Below, one piece after another: positions 1 to 6,671 of a DNA stretch of 19,110 nucleotides. The position numbers and the translations under genes were made by a program. The notes beneath the pieces are model-generated. The model was not told where the DNA came from and did no database searches. It saw nothing but the letters and a program-made list of their open reading frames with translations. This stretch comes from SIG575 sp964474295 (GTDB taxonomy: Bacteria; Bacillota; Clostridia; Oscillospirales; Acutalibacteraceae), in NCBI GenBank assembly GCA_964474295.1, contig CAYYRN010000039.1, positions 1 through 19,110 of the forward strand, written 5' to 3'. The first letter of the stretch is position 1. Each line of letters starts with the position of its first letter.

Positions 1-996
1 AACGGATGTGCTTTGAAAATTATCGGTGCAAAACAGAACAATCTTCAAAACATCGATGTCGAGATTCCTCTCGGAGAATTTGTATGTGTAACCGGTGTAT
101 CCGGTTCGGGAAAATCATCGCTTATCAACGAAATACTTTTTAAAAAGCTTGCAAATGAACTCAACGGTGCGCATAAGGTTGCGGGCAAGCATGATAGAAT
201 TGACGGAATCGATTTCCTTGACAAGGTAATTGACATCGACCAATCTCCGATTGGACGAACTCCTCGTTCAAATCCTGCAACGTATACGGGAGTTTTCAAT
301 GATATCAGAGATCTTTTTGCTTCCACAGCCGATTCAAAAAAGCATGGATTTAACTCAAGCAGATTTTCCTTTAATGTGAAAGGGGGAAGGTGTGAAGCTT
401 GTCAAGGTGACGGAATTGTAAAAATCGAAATGCATTTCCTTGCCGACATTTTTGTTCCGTGCGAAGTGTGTAAAGGTCAACGCTATAACAGAGAAACACT
501 CGAAATCAAGTATAAGGGCAAAAGCATAAGTGATGTCTTGAATATGACTGTTGAGGAAGGACTTGAGTTCTTTTCCGCTATCCCGAAAATTAAGAGAAAA
601 CTGCAAACTCTTTATGATGTCGGTTTGGGATATGTAAAAATCGGTCAGCCCGCAACAACTCTTTCAGGCGGTGAAGCACAGAGAGTTAAGCTGTCAACCG
701 AACTTTCAAAGGTATCGACGGGCAAGACTATTTATATTTTGGATGAGCCTACAACGGGTTTGCACACGGCTGACGTTCATAAGCTTATTGACGTTCTTCA
801 GAGGCTTGTTGATATGGGTAACACAGTGCTTGTAATCGAGCATAACCTTGATGTTATCAAAAGTGCCGATTATGTTATTGATTTAGGCCCCGAAGGCGGT
901 TCCGGCGGCGGATTTGTAGTCGCTGAGGGAACACCTGAAGATGTTGCACAGGTTGAAAAATCATATACAGGTCAATACTTGAAAAAAGTATTGTAA
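1..996 (+). CDS. uvrA: UvrA, excinuclease ABC subunit A (3' part, 5' end outside window)
   Basis: This is the C-terminal ~331 residues of the damage-recognition ATPase of nucleotide excision repair, which works with UvrB and UvrC on DNA in the cytoplasm. The reading frame is open from base 1. A TTG at base 13 could pass for a start, but the family continues far upstream (about 940 residues in all), so the gene is cut by the window edge, not naturally short. Visible are the second Walker A loop (GVSGSGKSS, bases 88-114), a CxxC...CxxC zinc module (CEAC at 391-402 and CEVC near 460-471), the ABC signature LSGGEAQR (about 661-684) and Walker B ILDEPTTGLH (about 738-765). The ending SYTGQYLKKVL is typical of UvrA. 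The next gene begins 31 bases downstream with its own strong ribosome binding site. No truncation or frameshift is seen. The identification is secure; family length and role are established knowledge. Confidence 0.97.
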   Translation, partial: NGCALKIIGAKQNNLQNIDVEIPLGEFVCVTGVSGSGKSSLINEILFKKLANELNGAHKVAGKHDRIDGIDFLDKVIDIDQSPIGRTPRSNPATYTGVFNDIRDLFASTADSKKHGFNSSRFSFNVKGGRCEACQGDGIVKIEMHFLADIFVPCEVCKGQRYNRETLEIKYKGKSISDVLNMTVEEGLEFFSAIPKIKRKLQTLYDVGLGYVKIGQPATTLSGGEAQRVKLSTELSKVSTGKTIYILDEPTTGLHTADVHKLIDVLQRLVDMGNTVLVIEHNLDVIKSADYVIDLGPEGGSGGGFVVAEGTPEDVAQVEKSYTGQYLKKVL

Positions 997-1027
997 CAAA
1001 ATACTTAATTTGAGGTGTAAAGGTTTA

Positions 1028-2584
1028 ATGAAAATTTTGACATCCCTGCAAATGAAAATGGCGGAAGCTTCTGCGAACGCAAACGGAACAAGCTATTTAC
1101 GGCTGATGGAAAATGCCGGCTCTGCCTGTGCAAGAGCAATTCGTGAAGAATACGGTATAACCTCGGACAATCCCAAAAGAATCACCGTTGTTTGCGGCAG
1201 AGGCAATAACGGCGGTGACGGTTATGTAATAGCCCGAAAGCTTTGTGAAATCGGTTGCCGTGTATCGGTTGTTCTTGCGGGAGGAACTCCTATTACCGAA
1301 CAAGCTAAGGAAATGTTTTCAAGGGTTGAACAAATGCCCGTAAATATGATTATGTTTGATACCAACAAGTCATCGGCACTTGATACCTTGCTGAAAAGCG
1401 ATATAATTGTCGAATGTGTTTTCGGAACGGGATTAACACGAAATGTAAGCGACATATATGCCGAGCTTTTCAGATATATCGAATCATCTTCGGCAAAGAA
1501 GGTGTCAATTGACGTTCCCGCCGGCATAAATGCGGATACGGGTGAAATAATGGGACACGCTGTCAATGCCGATTTTACCGTCGCTGTTTGTACCGCCAAA
1601 CCGTGTCATATACTTCTTCCGGGAAGTAAATATTGCGGAAAGGTTAAGGTTGTTGCAATCGGAATCACCGAGGAGGAAATGCGTGTTTCGGGTGAGCCTT
1701 ACTGTTATTCGATTGACTTTGATTTGGTGAAAAACCTTTTGCCGAAGCGTAATCCTATTTCCAACAAAGGCGATTACGGACACGTCCTTTCAATCTGCGG
1801 AAGCAAATGCATGGCGGGGGCCGCTGTGCTGGCAGCAACGGGAGCAGTGAGGGGCGGTGCAGGCTTGGTAACTGCCGCTTTTCCCGAATGTGCTTATCCT
1901 GCAATAGCTTCTAAGCTTACTTCTCCGTTGCTTTTACCTCTTGAATATAATTCGGAAGGCACATTTTCGTCTGCGGCTGCGGAGAAAATTAAAGCTGCTT
2001 TAAAAAAATCAACATCTGTTTTGTTCGGCTGCGGAATGGGTGTCAACAAAGATACGGCGGCAGTAACGGCTGAAATACTTAAATCATCTGAAAGCCCGAT
2101 AGTTATAGATGCTGACGGAATAAATATTGTTTCCCGTAATATAAATGTATTGAAAGCCGCAAAAGCGCCGATAATAATAACGCCGCATCCGGGAGAAATG
2201 AGCAGGCTGACGGGAAAATCAATAAGACAAATTCAATCTGACCGTATACAGACGGCAGTAGATTTTGCTAACGAACACGGTATAACGGTAATACTTAAAG
2301 GTGCCAATACCGTTGTTGCGGTGCCTAATGAAAAAACGGCATATGTTAACACAACAGGCAATGCGGGAATGTCCAAGGGCGGAAGCGGAGATTTGCTTGC
2401 CGGAATTGTAAGTGCCTTCTTAGCATCGGGTATGAGTGCGGAACACGCATCTTTATTGGCGGTATTTCTGCACGGTTTGGCAGGTGATATAGCTGCCGAA
2501 AAATATTCCCTTACCGCAATGACTCCTATGGATACGGCAAATTGTTTGCCTTTTGCGCTTTCAGCACTTGAAAAATTTTGCTGA
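1028..2584 (+). CDS. nnr: Bifunctional NAD(P)H-hydrate epimerase / ADP-dependent NAD(P)H-hydrate dehydratase
   Basis: This 518-residue cytoplasmic enzyme repairs NADH and NADPH damaged by hydration. The N-terminal YjeF_N epimerase interconverts R and S hydrates, and the C-terminal ribokinase-fold dehydratase restores the S form using ADP. The sequence shows the epimerase motif GRGNNGGDG at residues 57-65 and the S-I-D-V-P-A-G stretch around D162 (usually DxPSG, here PAG). The dehydratase half starts near residue 248 (GDYGHVLSICGSK). It has ITPHPGE at 384-390 and the catalytic NAGMSKGGSGD ending at D455. I chose ATG 1028 over an in-frame TTG at 1010 because the GAGGTG Shine-Dalgarno (1012-1017) lies inside that longer reading and because MKILTSLQM is the family's usual start. 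It is followed after 10 bases by a lipoprotein gene whose Shine-Dalgarno overlaps this gene's stop codon. Confidence 0.96.
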   Translation: MKILTSLQMKMAEASANANGTSYLRLMENAGSACARAIREEYGITSDNPKRITVVCGRGNNGGDGYVIARKLCEIGCRVSVVLAGGTPITEQAKEMFSRVEQMPVNMIMFDTNKSSALDTLLKSDIIVECVFGTGLTRNVSDIYAELFRYIESSSAKKVSIDVPAGINADTGEIMGHAVNADFTVAVCTAKPCHILLPGSKYCGKVKVVAIGITEEEMRVSGEPYCYSIDFDLVKNLLPKRNPISNKGDYGHVLSICGSKCMAGAAVLAATGAVRGGAGLVTAAFPECAYPAIASKLTSPLLLPLEYNSEGTFSSAAAEKIKAALKKSTSVLFGCGMGVNKDTAAVTAEILKSSESPIVIDADGINIVSRNINVLKAAKAPIIITPHPGEMSRLTGKSIRQIQSDRIQTAVDFANEHGITVILKGANTVVAVPNEKTAYVNTTGNAGMSKGGSGDLLAGIVSAFLASGMSAEHASLLAVFLHGLAGDIAAEKYSLTAMTPMDTANCLPFALSALEKFC

Positions 2585-2594
2585 GGTGTTATAA

Positions 2595-3110
2595 TTGAGA
2601 AGAGTTCTTTTAATGTTATTGATTTTGCTGCAATTTTGCGGGTGTGTTGCTTTAAAAAAAGAAACACCTCCCATACCCGATTTGAATTTCAGCGGAAATA
2701 TTAATGTTACATACAATAACTTTGAACTCGAATGTACAGTTGACAACAAAATTGCATCAGGCTGTGTTGTAACCGTTACAAAACCCGAACTGATTTCAGG
2801 ACTTACGATGACTGTGGAAAACGGCAATTGCGTTTTCAAATTCGGCAAGGTCGAATATGCCGTAAATTCATCGCTGATGAAACAGACAGAGTTTGTAACG
2901 AGCTTTGCCGAAGCCCTTAAAAATGTTTTAAACACCACAACTTACGAAAAACTCGAAAACGGTAATTGGCAGTATGTCGGGCAGACATCTGCGGGGAAAT
3001 TTATTATCGTTCAGGATTCCGAGAGCGGTTATCCTGTTTCTTTGAGGATACCCGATGCAAATTTGTATGTTAAATTCAGCAATATGAAATCAAATATTAA
3101 CGGAGGTTAA
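2595..3110 (+). CDS. Small predicted lipoprotein, function unknown
   Basis: This is a 171-residue protein with a lipoprotein signal peptide: two arginines, a leucine-rich core, then the lipobox-like F-C-G-C with C17 as the expected lipidated residue. It should therefore be exported and anchored to the outer face of the membrane. The rest is predicted beta-rich (NINVTYNNFELECTV, GCVVTVTKP, GLTMTVENGNCVFKF, GYPVSLRIPDANLYVKF), reminiscent of the LolA-like half-barrel lipoproteins common in Clostridia. That fold is my inference and no catalytic motif is visible. The start is a TTG at 2595, supported by a GAGGTG Shine-Dalgarno at 2583-2588 that overlaps the upstream TGA stop, which suggests translational coupling to nnr. 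The next gene starts 3 bases after its stop. An extracytoplasmic protein inside an operon of cytosolic enzymes is unexplained; it could be a binding or sensing partner, but nothing in the sequence shows this. Confidence 0.8.
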   Translation: MRRVLLMLLILLQFCGCVALKKETPPIPDLNFSGNINVTYNNFELECTVDNKIASGCVVTVTKPELISGLTMTVENGNCVFKFGKVEYAVNSSLMKQTEFVTSFAEALKNVLNTTTYEKLENGNWQYVGQTSAGKFIIVQDSESGYPVSLRIPDANLYVKFSNMKSNINGG

Positions 3111-3113
3111 AAA

Positions 3114-3953
3114 ATGTCCTGTGTATCAAGCTTTAAGCTAATGAAAAAGGCATCGGCTGAAGGATATGCAATTCCTGCTTTCAACATCGATAATTTGGAA
3201 TCAGCTATTGCCGCAGCGGAGGTTATGAGAGAAACCGAAAAGCCGATGATAATCCAAACTATCCCACGCACTCTTGCTTACGGCGGTGTGTCGGTTTATC
3301 CGAGTATGATGAAATCGTTAACATCAGGTCTTGATGATGTCGATTATGCGATGCACCTTGACCACGGAAGCGGAAAGGAGCTTGCGGAAAAATGTATAAA
3401 TTGCGGCTTTTCCTCTGTTATGTTTGACGGAAGTATGCTTCCCTTTGAAGAAAACGTTGTAAAAACAAAAGAAGTTACCGATTTTGCTTTGCCGCTCGGT
3501 GTTTCGGTTGAAGGTGAACTCGGAACAATCGGAGGAAAAGAAGAGGGCGACACCGACCTTGAAGCGAGCTACACGAAGGTCAGCGAGGCTGTTGAGTTTT
3601 GCGAAAGGACAGGCGTCAGCACACTTGCCATAGGTGTGGGAACGGCTCATGGTGTATACAAGGGAACACCGAAAATAAATGTAAAAAGAATTGAAGAAAT
3701 TCACGAAGCTGTCTCAACACCTCTTGTCTTGCACGGTGCTTCGGGCTTGAGTGATGAGGTTCTTCGTGACTGCATAAAAGCCGGAATTTCAAAAATCAAT
3801 TTTGCCACTGAGCTAAGACAAGCTTATACAAACGGTATAAAGCTCGGTATGGCACAAAACCCTGATGTTTTCGACCCGAAAATTTATATGAGAGTTGCCA
3901 TTGATGAAATCAAAAAAGTAATGATTCAGAAAATCGAAGTTTGCTATATGTGA
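3114..3953 (+). CDS. Class II (zinc-dependent) ketose-bisphosphate aldolase
   Basis: This 279-residue protein belongs to the FbaA/GatY/KbaY family, which reversibly cleaves a ketose 1,6-bisphosphate or related phosphorylated sugar into dihydroxyacetone phosphate and an aldehyde. Visible signature elements are the N-terminal YAIPAFNIDN, HLDHG at 81-85 with catalytic D83 and zinc ligand H84, the VEGELGTIGGKE segment at 132-143, GTAHGVYKG with zinc ligand H179, LHGASGL with zinc ligand H207, and GISKINFATELR for phosphate binding. The length fits the shorter GatY-like branch better than long FbaA enzymes. Substrate (fructose-, tagatose- or a deoxygluconate-phosphate) cannot be decided from sequence. 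The ATG has a GGAGG Shine-Dalgarno at 3102-3106 and lies 3 bases after the lipoprotein stop. It sits two genes before a PfkB-type kinase, the usual pairing when a kinase makes the substrate of an aldolase. It could instead be the organism's main glycolytic aldolase. Confidence 0.92.
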   Translation: MSCVSSFKLMKKASAEGYAIPAFNIDNLESAIAAAEVMRETEKPMIIQTIPRTLAYGGVSVYPSMMKSLTSGLDDVDYAMHLDHGSGKELAEKCINCGFSSVMFDGSMLPFEENVVKTKEVTDFALPLGVSVEGELGTIGGKEEGDTDLEASYTKVSEAVEFCERTGVSTLAIGVGTAHGVYKGTPKINVKRIEEIHEAVSTPLVLHGASGLSDEVLRDCIKAGISKINFATELRQAYTNGIKLGMAQNPDVFDPKIYMRVAIDEIKKVMIQKIEVCYM

Positions 3954-3961
3954 GGTGTAAT

Positions 3962-4864
3962 ATGGGTATTTATAAGAATTGGATGTCATATTTAAAAGAT
4001 GATGTAAAAATCATTGACGTTGTTATGCCGAGTGCGCACAATGCGTGTAGCTATGATTTGAAATTTATGGGCTGTTGTCAGAACGGAAACCTGTATGAGC
4101 AGTTTTCATACGGTGTTCGTCATTTCTGCATAAGGCTCGATACCGATAAAAAGGGTGAAATAATCGTCTGCCACGGAGTTTCCAAAGGCGGCGAATTTAA
4201 AAATGATTTGGAATGTATAAAAAAGATGATAGAAGAAAACGATTCCGAATTTTTCATCTTTGATATCAGAGAATATTATCAGCAGAAAATCGGGCCGATA
4301 ACTTTGTCGCCCAAAGCCGATAAGAACGCTGTAAATGCACTGCTTGAAAAATACATAAAGCCGTCTGAATATGCCTATACGGATTTTGACGACATCAATA
4401 ATGTTACTGTCGGTGACATTAGAAAATCGGGAAAAAGATATATTCTTTACAACTTTGAAAAAGCGTATGATTACAGCGTCAATTGTGAGTACGATTTCCC
4501 GTGGGACAAGCGTATAAACGGCTTAAAGGCGGAAGGCTTTGCAAAAGAAGTTACAAAGCTTTTTGATTTGGGAAAAATGACGGGACTTAATTGGTTCCAA
4601 ATTCAGCAAACGCCGAATTTCGGCACCGAAGTCGGAATTTCTCTTCCGAAAACGCTGGATAAAAAATTGAGACCTTATTTTAAAGATATTATCGCTCAAG
4701 TTGAAAACAACGAAAAATATTTAAAAAGAGCGAACATAATCGCAAGTGATTTTATGACTGAAGATTATATGAAATCACAGTTGATTTTGAAACTTAATTT
4801 AAGCAAAAATAATATCACGGATGAAAAACGTGATGAATTTTTAAAGAAACTTTCGGAGGTATAA
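3962..4864 (+). CDS. PI-PLC X-domain phosphodiesterase, apparently cytoplasmic
   Basis: This 300-residue protein has the X-domain layout of phosphatidylinositol-specific phospholipase C. The first catalytic-histidine segment is VMPSAHNACSYD (H26), the QFSYGVRHFCIRLD strand carries R58, and IIVCHG provides the second histidine H71. It is followed by a FFIFDIREYY strand. Known bacterial members cleave phosphatidylinositol or GPI anchors by general acid-base catalysis without metal, and are normally secreted. This one starts MGIYKNWMSYLKDD with no signal peptide or membrane segment, so a cytosolic location is inferred. ATG 3962 is preferred over a TTG at 3941 because the GAGGTG Shine-Dalgarno (3952-3957) lies between them and overlaps the aldolase stop. 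The next gene begins one base after its stop. Substrate is unknown: intracellular phosphoinositide, glycerophosphoinositol or another phosphodiester are all possible. Confidence 0.85.
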   Translation: MGIYKNWMSYLKDDVKIIDVVMPSAHNACSYDLKFMGCCQNGNLYEQFSYGVRHFCIRLDTDKKGEIIVCHGVSKGGEFKNDLECIKKMIEENDSEFFIFDIREYYQQKIGPITLSPKADKNAVNALLEKYIKPSEYAYTDFDDINNVTVGDIRKSGKRYILYNFEKAYDYSVNCEYDFPWDKRINGLKAEGFAKEVTKLFDLGKMTGLNWFQIQQTPNFGTEVGISLPKTLDKKLRPYFKDIIAQVENNEKYLKRANIIASDFMTEDYMKSQLILKLNLSKNNITDEKRDEFLKKLSEV

Positions 4865-4865
4865 A

Positions 4866-5747
4866 ATGAAACATTACGATTCTTTAATTATCGGACATCC
4901 CACTCTCGACACCAACACAGACCATTTGGGCAACACCGTTAAAATGGTCGGCGGTGCTGTTGTTTACTCATCAGCTTCCGCTTATGCTCTCGGTCACAAC
5001 GTGCTTGCTTTGTCACGTCTTGCCGAAAAGGATTATGACAGGCTTGAAAGCTTTACAATTCCCAAAGAAAACATCGTTTGCATCAAATCCGAAAAATCAA
5101 CGGAAATTTCAAACGTTTACTTTACTGCCGACAAAGAACGCAGAGAATGTAAATGTACAAGCAGGGGCGATGCGTTTACGGTTGATGACATTAAAGGTTA
5201 TGATGCCAATATATATCATTTTGCCGGTCTTATTTACGGCGACTTCGATTGCGAAATGATAAAGGAAGCGGCTTCCTTGGGTAAGGTAGCTGTTGACGTT
5301 CAGGGATTCCTCCGTCATGCAAAAGACAGCGGAGAAATGTATTTTGAAGATTGGAAAGATAAAAAAGAAATTTTAAAATACATAACATTCCTTAAAACAG
5401 ATGCCGCCGAAGCTGAAATTATGACAGGCACGTCAGACCGCAAAAAAGCTGCCGAAATTCTTCATTCTTGGGGAGCAAAAGAAATTCTTATCACTCACAA
5501 CACCGAGGTTTTGGCTTATGACGGCAATGAAACTGCGGTTTGCCCCATAAAGGCAAGAAATCTCAGCGGCAGAACAGGCAGGGGAGACACAACCTTTGCG
5601 GCATATATCAATGAAAGACTTCACAACGGCATTGAACAGTCGCTCTTGACAGCTACGGCTACCGTTTCTCTCAAAATGGAAACACCCGGTCCCTTTAAAG
5701 GCACAAGAAAAGATGTTGAAGCTTATATTGATGAATTTTACAAATAA
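4866..5747 (+). CDS. PfkB/ribokinase-family carbohydrate kinase
   Basis: This 293-residue cytosolic kinase transfers phosphate from ATP to a sugar or polyol hydroxyl. Seen are the N-terminal substrate-binding GG at 29-30 (MVGGAVVYSSASAYALG), a long central beta-alpha region, KTDAAEAEIMTG at 177-188, and the C-terminal PfkB signature GRTGRGDTTFAAY, in which D241 is the expected catalytic base and GRGD replaces the common GAGD anion hole. The GGAGGT Shine-Dalgarno (4855-4860) lies within the last codons of the PI-PLC gene, and only one base separates the genes, so translation is probably coupled. The substrate is not readable. Relatives phosphorylate ribose, fructose, 2-keto-3-deoxygluconate, myo-inositol or 5-dehydro-2-deoxygluconate. 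Paired with the class II aldolase two genes upstream, a kinase-then-aldolase route is likely. A strong hairpin 24 bases after the stop closes the unit. Confidence 0.9.
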   Translation: MKHYDSLIIGHPTLDTNTDHLGNTVKMVGGAVVYSSASAYALGHNVLALSRLAEKDYDRLESFTIPKENIVCIKSEKSTEISNVYFTADKERRECKCTSRGDAFTVDDIKGYDANIYHFAGLIYGDFDCEMIKEAASLGKVAVDVQGFLRHAKDSGEMYFEDWKDKKEILKYITFLKTDAAEAEIMTGTSDRKKAAEILHSWGAKEILITHNTEVLAYDGNETAVCPIKARNLSGRTGRGDTTFAAYINERLHNGIEQSLLTATATVSLKMETPGPFKGTRKDVEAYIDEFYK

Positions 5748-5771
5748 ATAATATTCAGCAAACAAAAAACA

Positions 5772-5811
5772 GTGAAGGACGGAAGACTTTATTTGTCGTT
5801 CCGTCCTTCAC
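5772..5811 (+). terminator. Strong hairpin after the kinase gene, probable operon terminator
   Basis: A perfect 13-bp stem pairs gtgaaggacggaa (5772-5784) with ttccgtccttcac (5799-5811), and three more inner pairs are possible with one bulge. No proper T tract follows on the + strand (ccgtgttaca), but an A-rich run precedes it, which reads as a T tract on the - strand. The stem stability and position argue for termination or 3'-end protection of the upstream operon; efficiency on the + strand is uncertain. Confidence 0.65.
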
Positions 5812-5851
5812 CGTGTTACAAAGAAAGGTGTAGAAATAGGTATATTGAATT

Positions 5852-5895
5852 TTAAGAAACTTTAAATGTTTCTTAAGAAAACAACCATTGTTTTC
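5852..5895. promoter_or_regulatory. Cluster of dyad repeats upstream of the TetR gene, probable operators
   Basis: Two abutting perfect inverted repeats are visible: ttaagaaac / gtttcttaa (5852-5860 and 5868-5876), then gaaaacaa-cca-ttgttttc (5877-5895). Across their junction lies a third 12-bp palindrome, tttcttaagaaa (5869-5880). The last dyad covers the putative -35 position of the tetR promoter. TetR proteins usually bind such dyads next to their own gene, so autoregulation is inferred. Confidence 0.6.
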
Positions 5896-5916
5896 CGTTT
5901 GCATTTATATTATAAT
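5888..5916 (+). promoter_or_regulatory. Putative sigma-A promoter of the TetR gene
   Basis: A perfect TATAAT -10 box (5911-5916) sits 17 bases after a weak -35 (TTGTTT, 5888-5893). The -35 lies inside the 5877-5895 inverted repeat, so a bound repressor would block polymerase. The start of transcription would fall near 5923, about 55 bases before the start codon. Confidence 0.6.
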
Positions 5917-5978
5917 ATTTACATCAGATAATAACAACCATCATTTTTTTAAAAAGTGTTGGGTCAGAGGGGAAAACC

Positions 5979-6515
5979 ATGAATACAAACAACAATCGCC
6001 GGCGTGAATCTGAGGAAAAAATTGAAAATGCCTTTATGGAACTGCTCGAAACAAAGGAGCTTGAAAAGGTAACGGTATCCGACATCTGCAAGGTTGCGCA
6101 AATTAACAGAAGCACATTTTATGCAAATTATCTTGATATTTTTGACCTTGCCGATAAATTCAAAGAAAGACTTTCAAAAAAGGTATACACTTTAAATGAT
6201 GATGTGGAATTTGAAGTAGTACCTATGGTATCGGGTTTCTTGCCGTTACTCTGTCATATTAAGAAAAATCAAAAATTGTATAAAACTTTTTTTAAATTGA
6301 CTAAAAATCAAACTGTGCAGGATCTTTGGTTCTACAGTCAATCCCACGCAGTGTTTTATTTTGACAACAAGCACATAGATTACCATATAACGTTTTTTCA
6401 AAACGGCTTTAATTCGGTAATAAAAATGTGGCTTGACAGAGATTGCACCGAAACACCTCAGGAAATTGCAGACATAATCAACAGTGAATACAGTGGCCGA
6501 AAACTCCCAAATTGA
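5979..6515 (+). CDS. TetR/AcrR-family transcriptional regulator
   Basis: This 178-residue cytoplasmic DNA-binding protein has an N-terminal TetR_N helix-turn-helix at about residues 12-60 (KIENAFMELLETKELEKVTVSDI, then a recognition helix around NRSTFYANYLD). The rest is an all-helical ligand/dimer domain (MVSGFLPLLCHIKKNQKLYKTFFK), resembling the short C-terminal domain of DhaS-like TetR proteins. The start ATG has a strong GAGGGG Shine-Dalgarno at 5967-5972. It is a single-gene transcription unit with its own promoter, dyad operators upstream and a terminator at its end, so negative autoregulation is likely. Its target is not certain. The next gene, encoding the giant dockerin protein, has a similar TTCTTA/TAAGAA dyad in its promoter and is a candidate; the upstream kinase operon is the other neighbour. 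The ligand is unknown. Confidence 0.92.
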   Translation: MNTNNNRRRESEEKIENAFMELLETKELEKVTVSDICKVAQINRSTFYANYLDIFDLADKFKERLSKKVYTLNDDVEFEVVPMVSGFLPLLCHIKKNQKLYKTFFKLTKNQTVQDLWFYSQSHAVFYFDNKHIDYHITFFQNGFNSVIKMWLDRDCTETPQEIADIINSEYSGRKLPN

Positions 6516-6530
6516 GTTTTCGGTTTTTTT
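6497..6530 (+). terminator. Intrinsic terminator of the TetR gene, overlapping its 3' end
   Basis: A perfect 10-bp stem pairs ccgaaaactc (6497-6506) with gagttttcgg (6514-6523) across a 7-base loop, followed directly by seven T (6524-6530). The stop codon TGA (6513-6515) falls at the loop/right-arm boundary, so the last codons of the gene form the left arm. This should insulate the giant gene from tetR transcription. Confidence 0.93.
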
Positions 6531-6561
6531 ATTTAAAAAGAAAAATAAAAAAATTCTATAT

Positions 6562-6590
6562 TTCTTATTAAGAATTAACATTGCGTTAAT
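6562..6590. promoter_or_regulatory. Two dyads in the promoter of the giant surface-protein gene
   Basis: TTCTTA-T-TAAGAA (6562-6574) ends exactly where the -35 box begins, and ATTAAC-N5-GTTAAT (6574-6590) spans the -35 and part of the spacer. Both are perfect inverted repeats. The first resembles the TTTCTTAAGAAA dyad upstream of the TetR gene. They look like repressor sites, but the region is AT-rich, so chance cannot be excluded. Confidence 0.5.
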
Positions 6591-6602
6591 ATGTGATATA
6601 GT
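6575..6602 (+). promoter_or_regulatory. Sigma-A promoter of the giant surface-protein gene
   Basis: The -35 TTAACA (6575-6580, five of six consensus bases) is 16 bases from the -10 TATAGT (6597-6602, five of six), which is preceded by the TG of an extended -10 (6594-6595). Transcription would start near 6609, giving a leader of about 63 bases. Confidence 0.7.
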
Positions 6603-6625
6603 AATACTGTATAAAAGTATGAGTG

Positions 6626-6647
6626 GTGCGGTTGAAAAAAGCCGCAC
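6626..6647 (+). other. 5'-leader hairpin ahead of the giant gene
   Basis: The arms gtgcgg (6626-6631) and ccgcac (6642-6647) pair perfectly, and a further G-T and T-A pair extends the stem inward, leaving a short A-rich loop. It ends 8 bases before the AAGGAGGA Shine-Dalgarno (6656-6663) and has no T tract, so it is not a terminator. It may stabilise the very long mRNA or expose the ribosome binding site. Confidence 0.55.
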
Positions 6648-6671
6648 AGGTGTAGAAGGAGGAATACTTTT

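Noticed and set aside
5845..5865. A tiny TTG-started frame of six codons after an AAAGGTG-like site, a possible leader peptide
   Set aside because: It lies upstream of the likely tetR transcription start and overlaps the operator dyads; too short to support.
5826..6657. A ten-base string aggtgtagaa present at 5826-5835 and again at 6648-6657
   Set aside because: The second copy runs into a ribosome binding site and the first has no gene behind it; ten bases in AT/purine-rich spacer can recur by chance.
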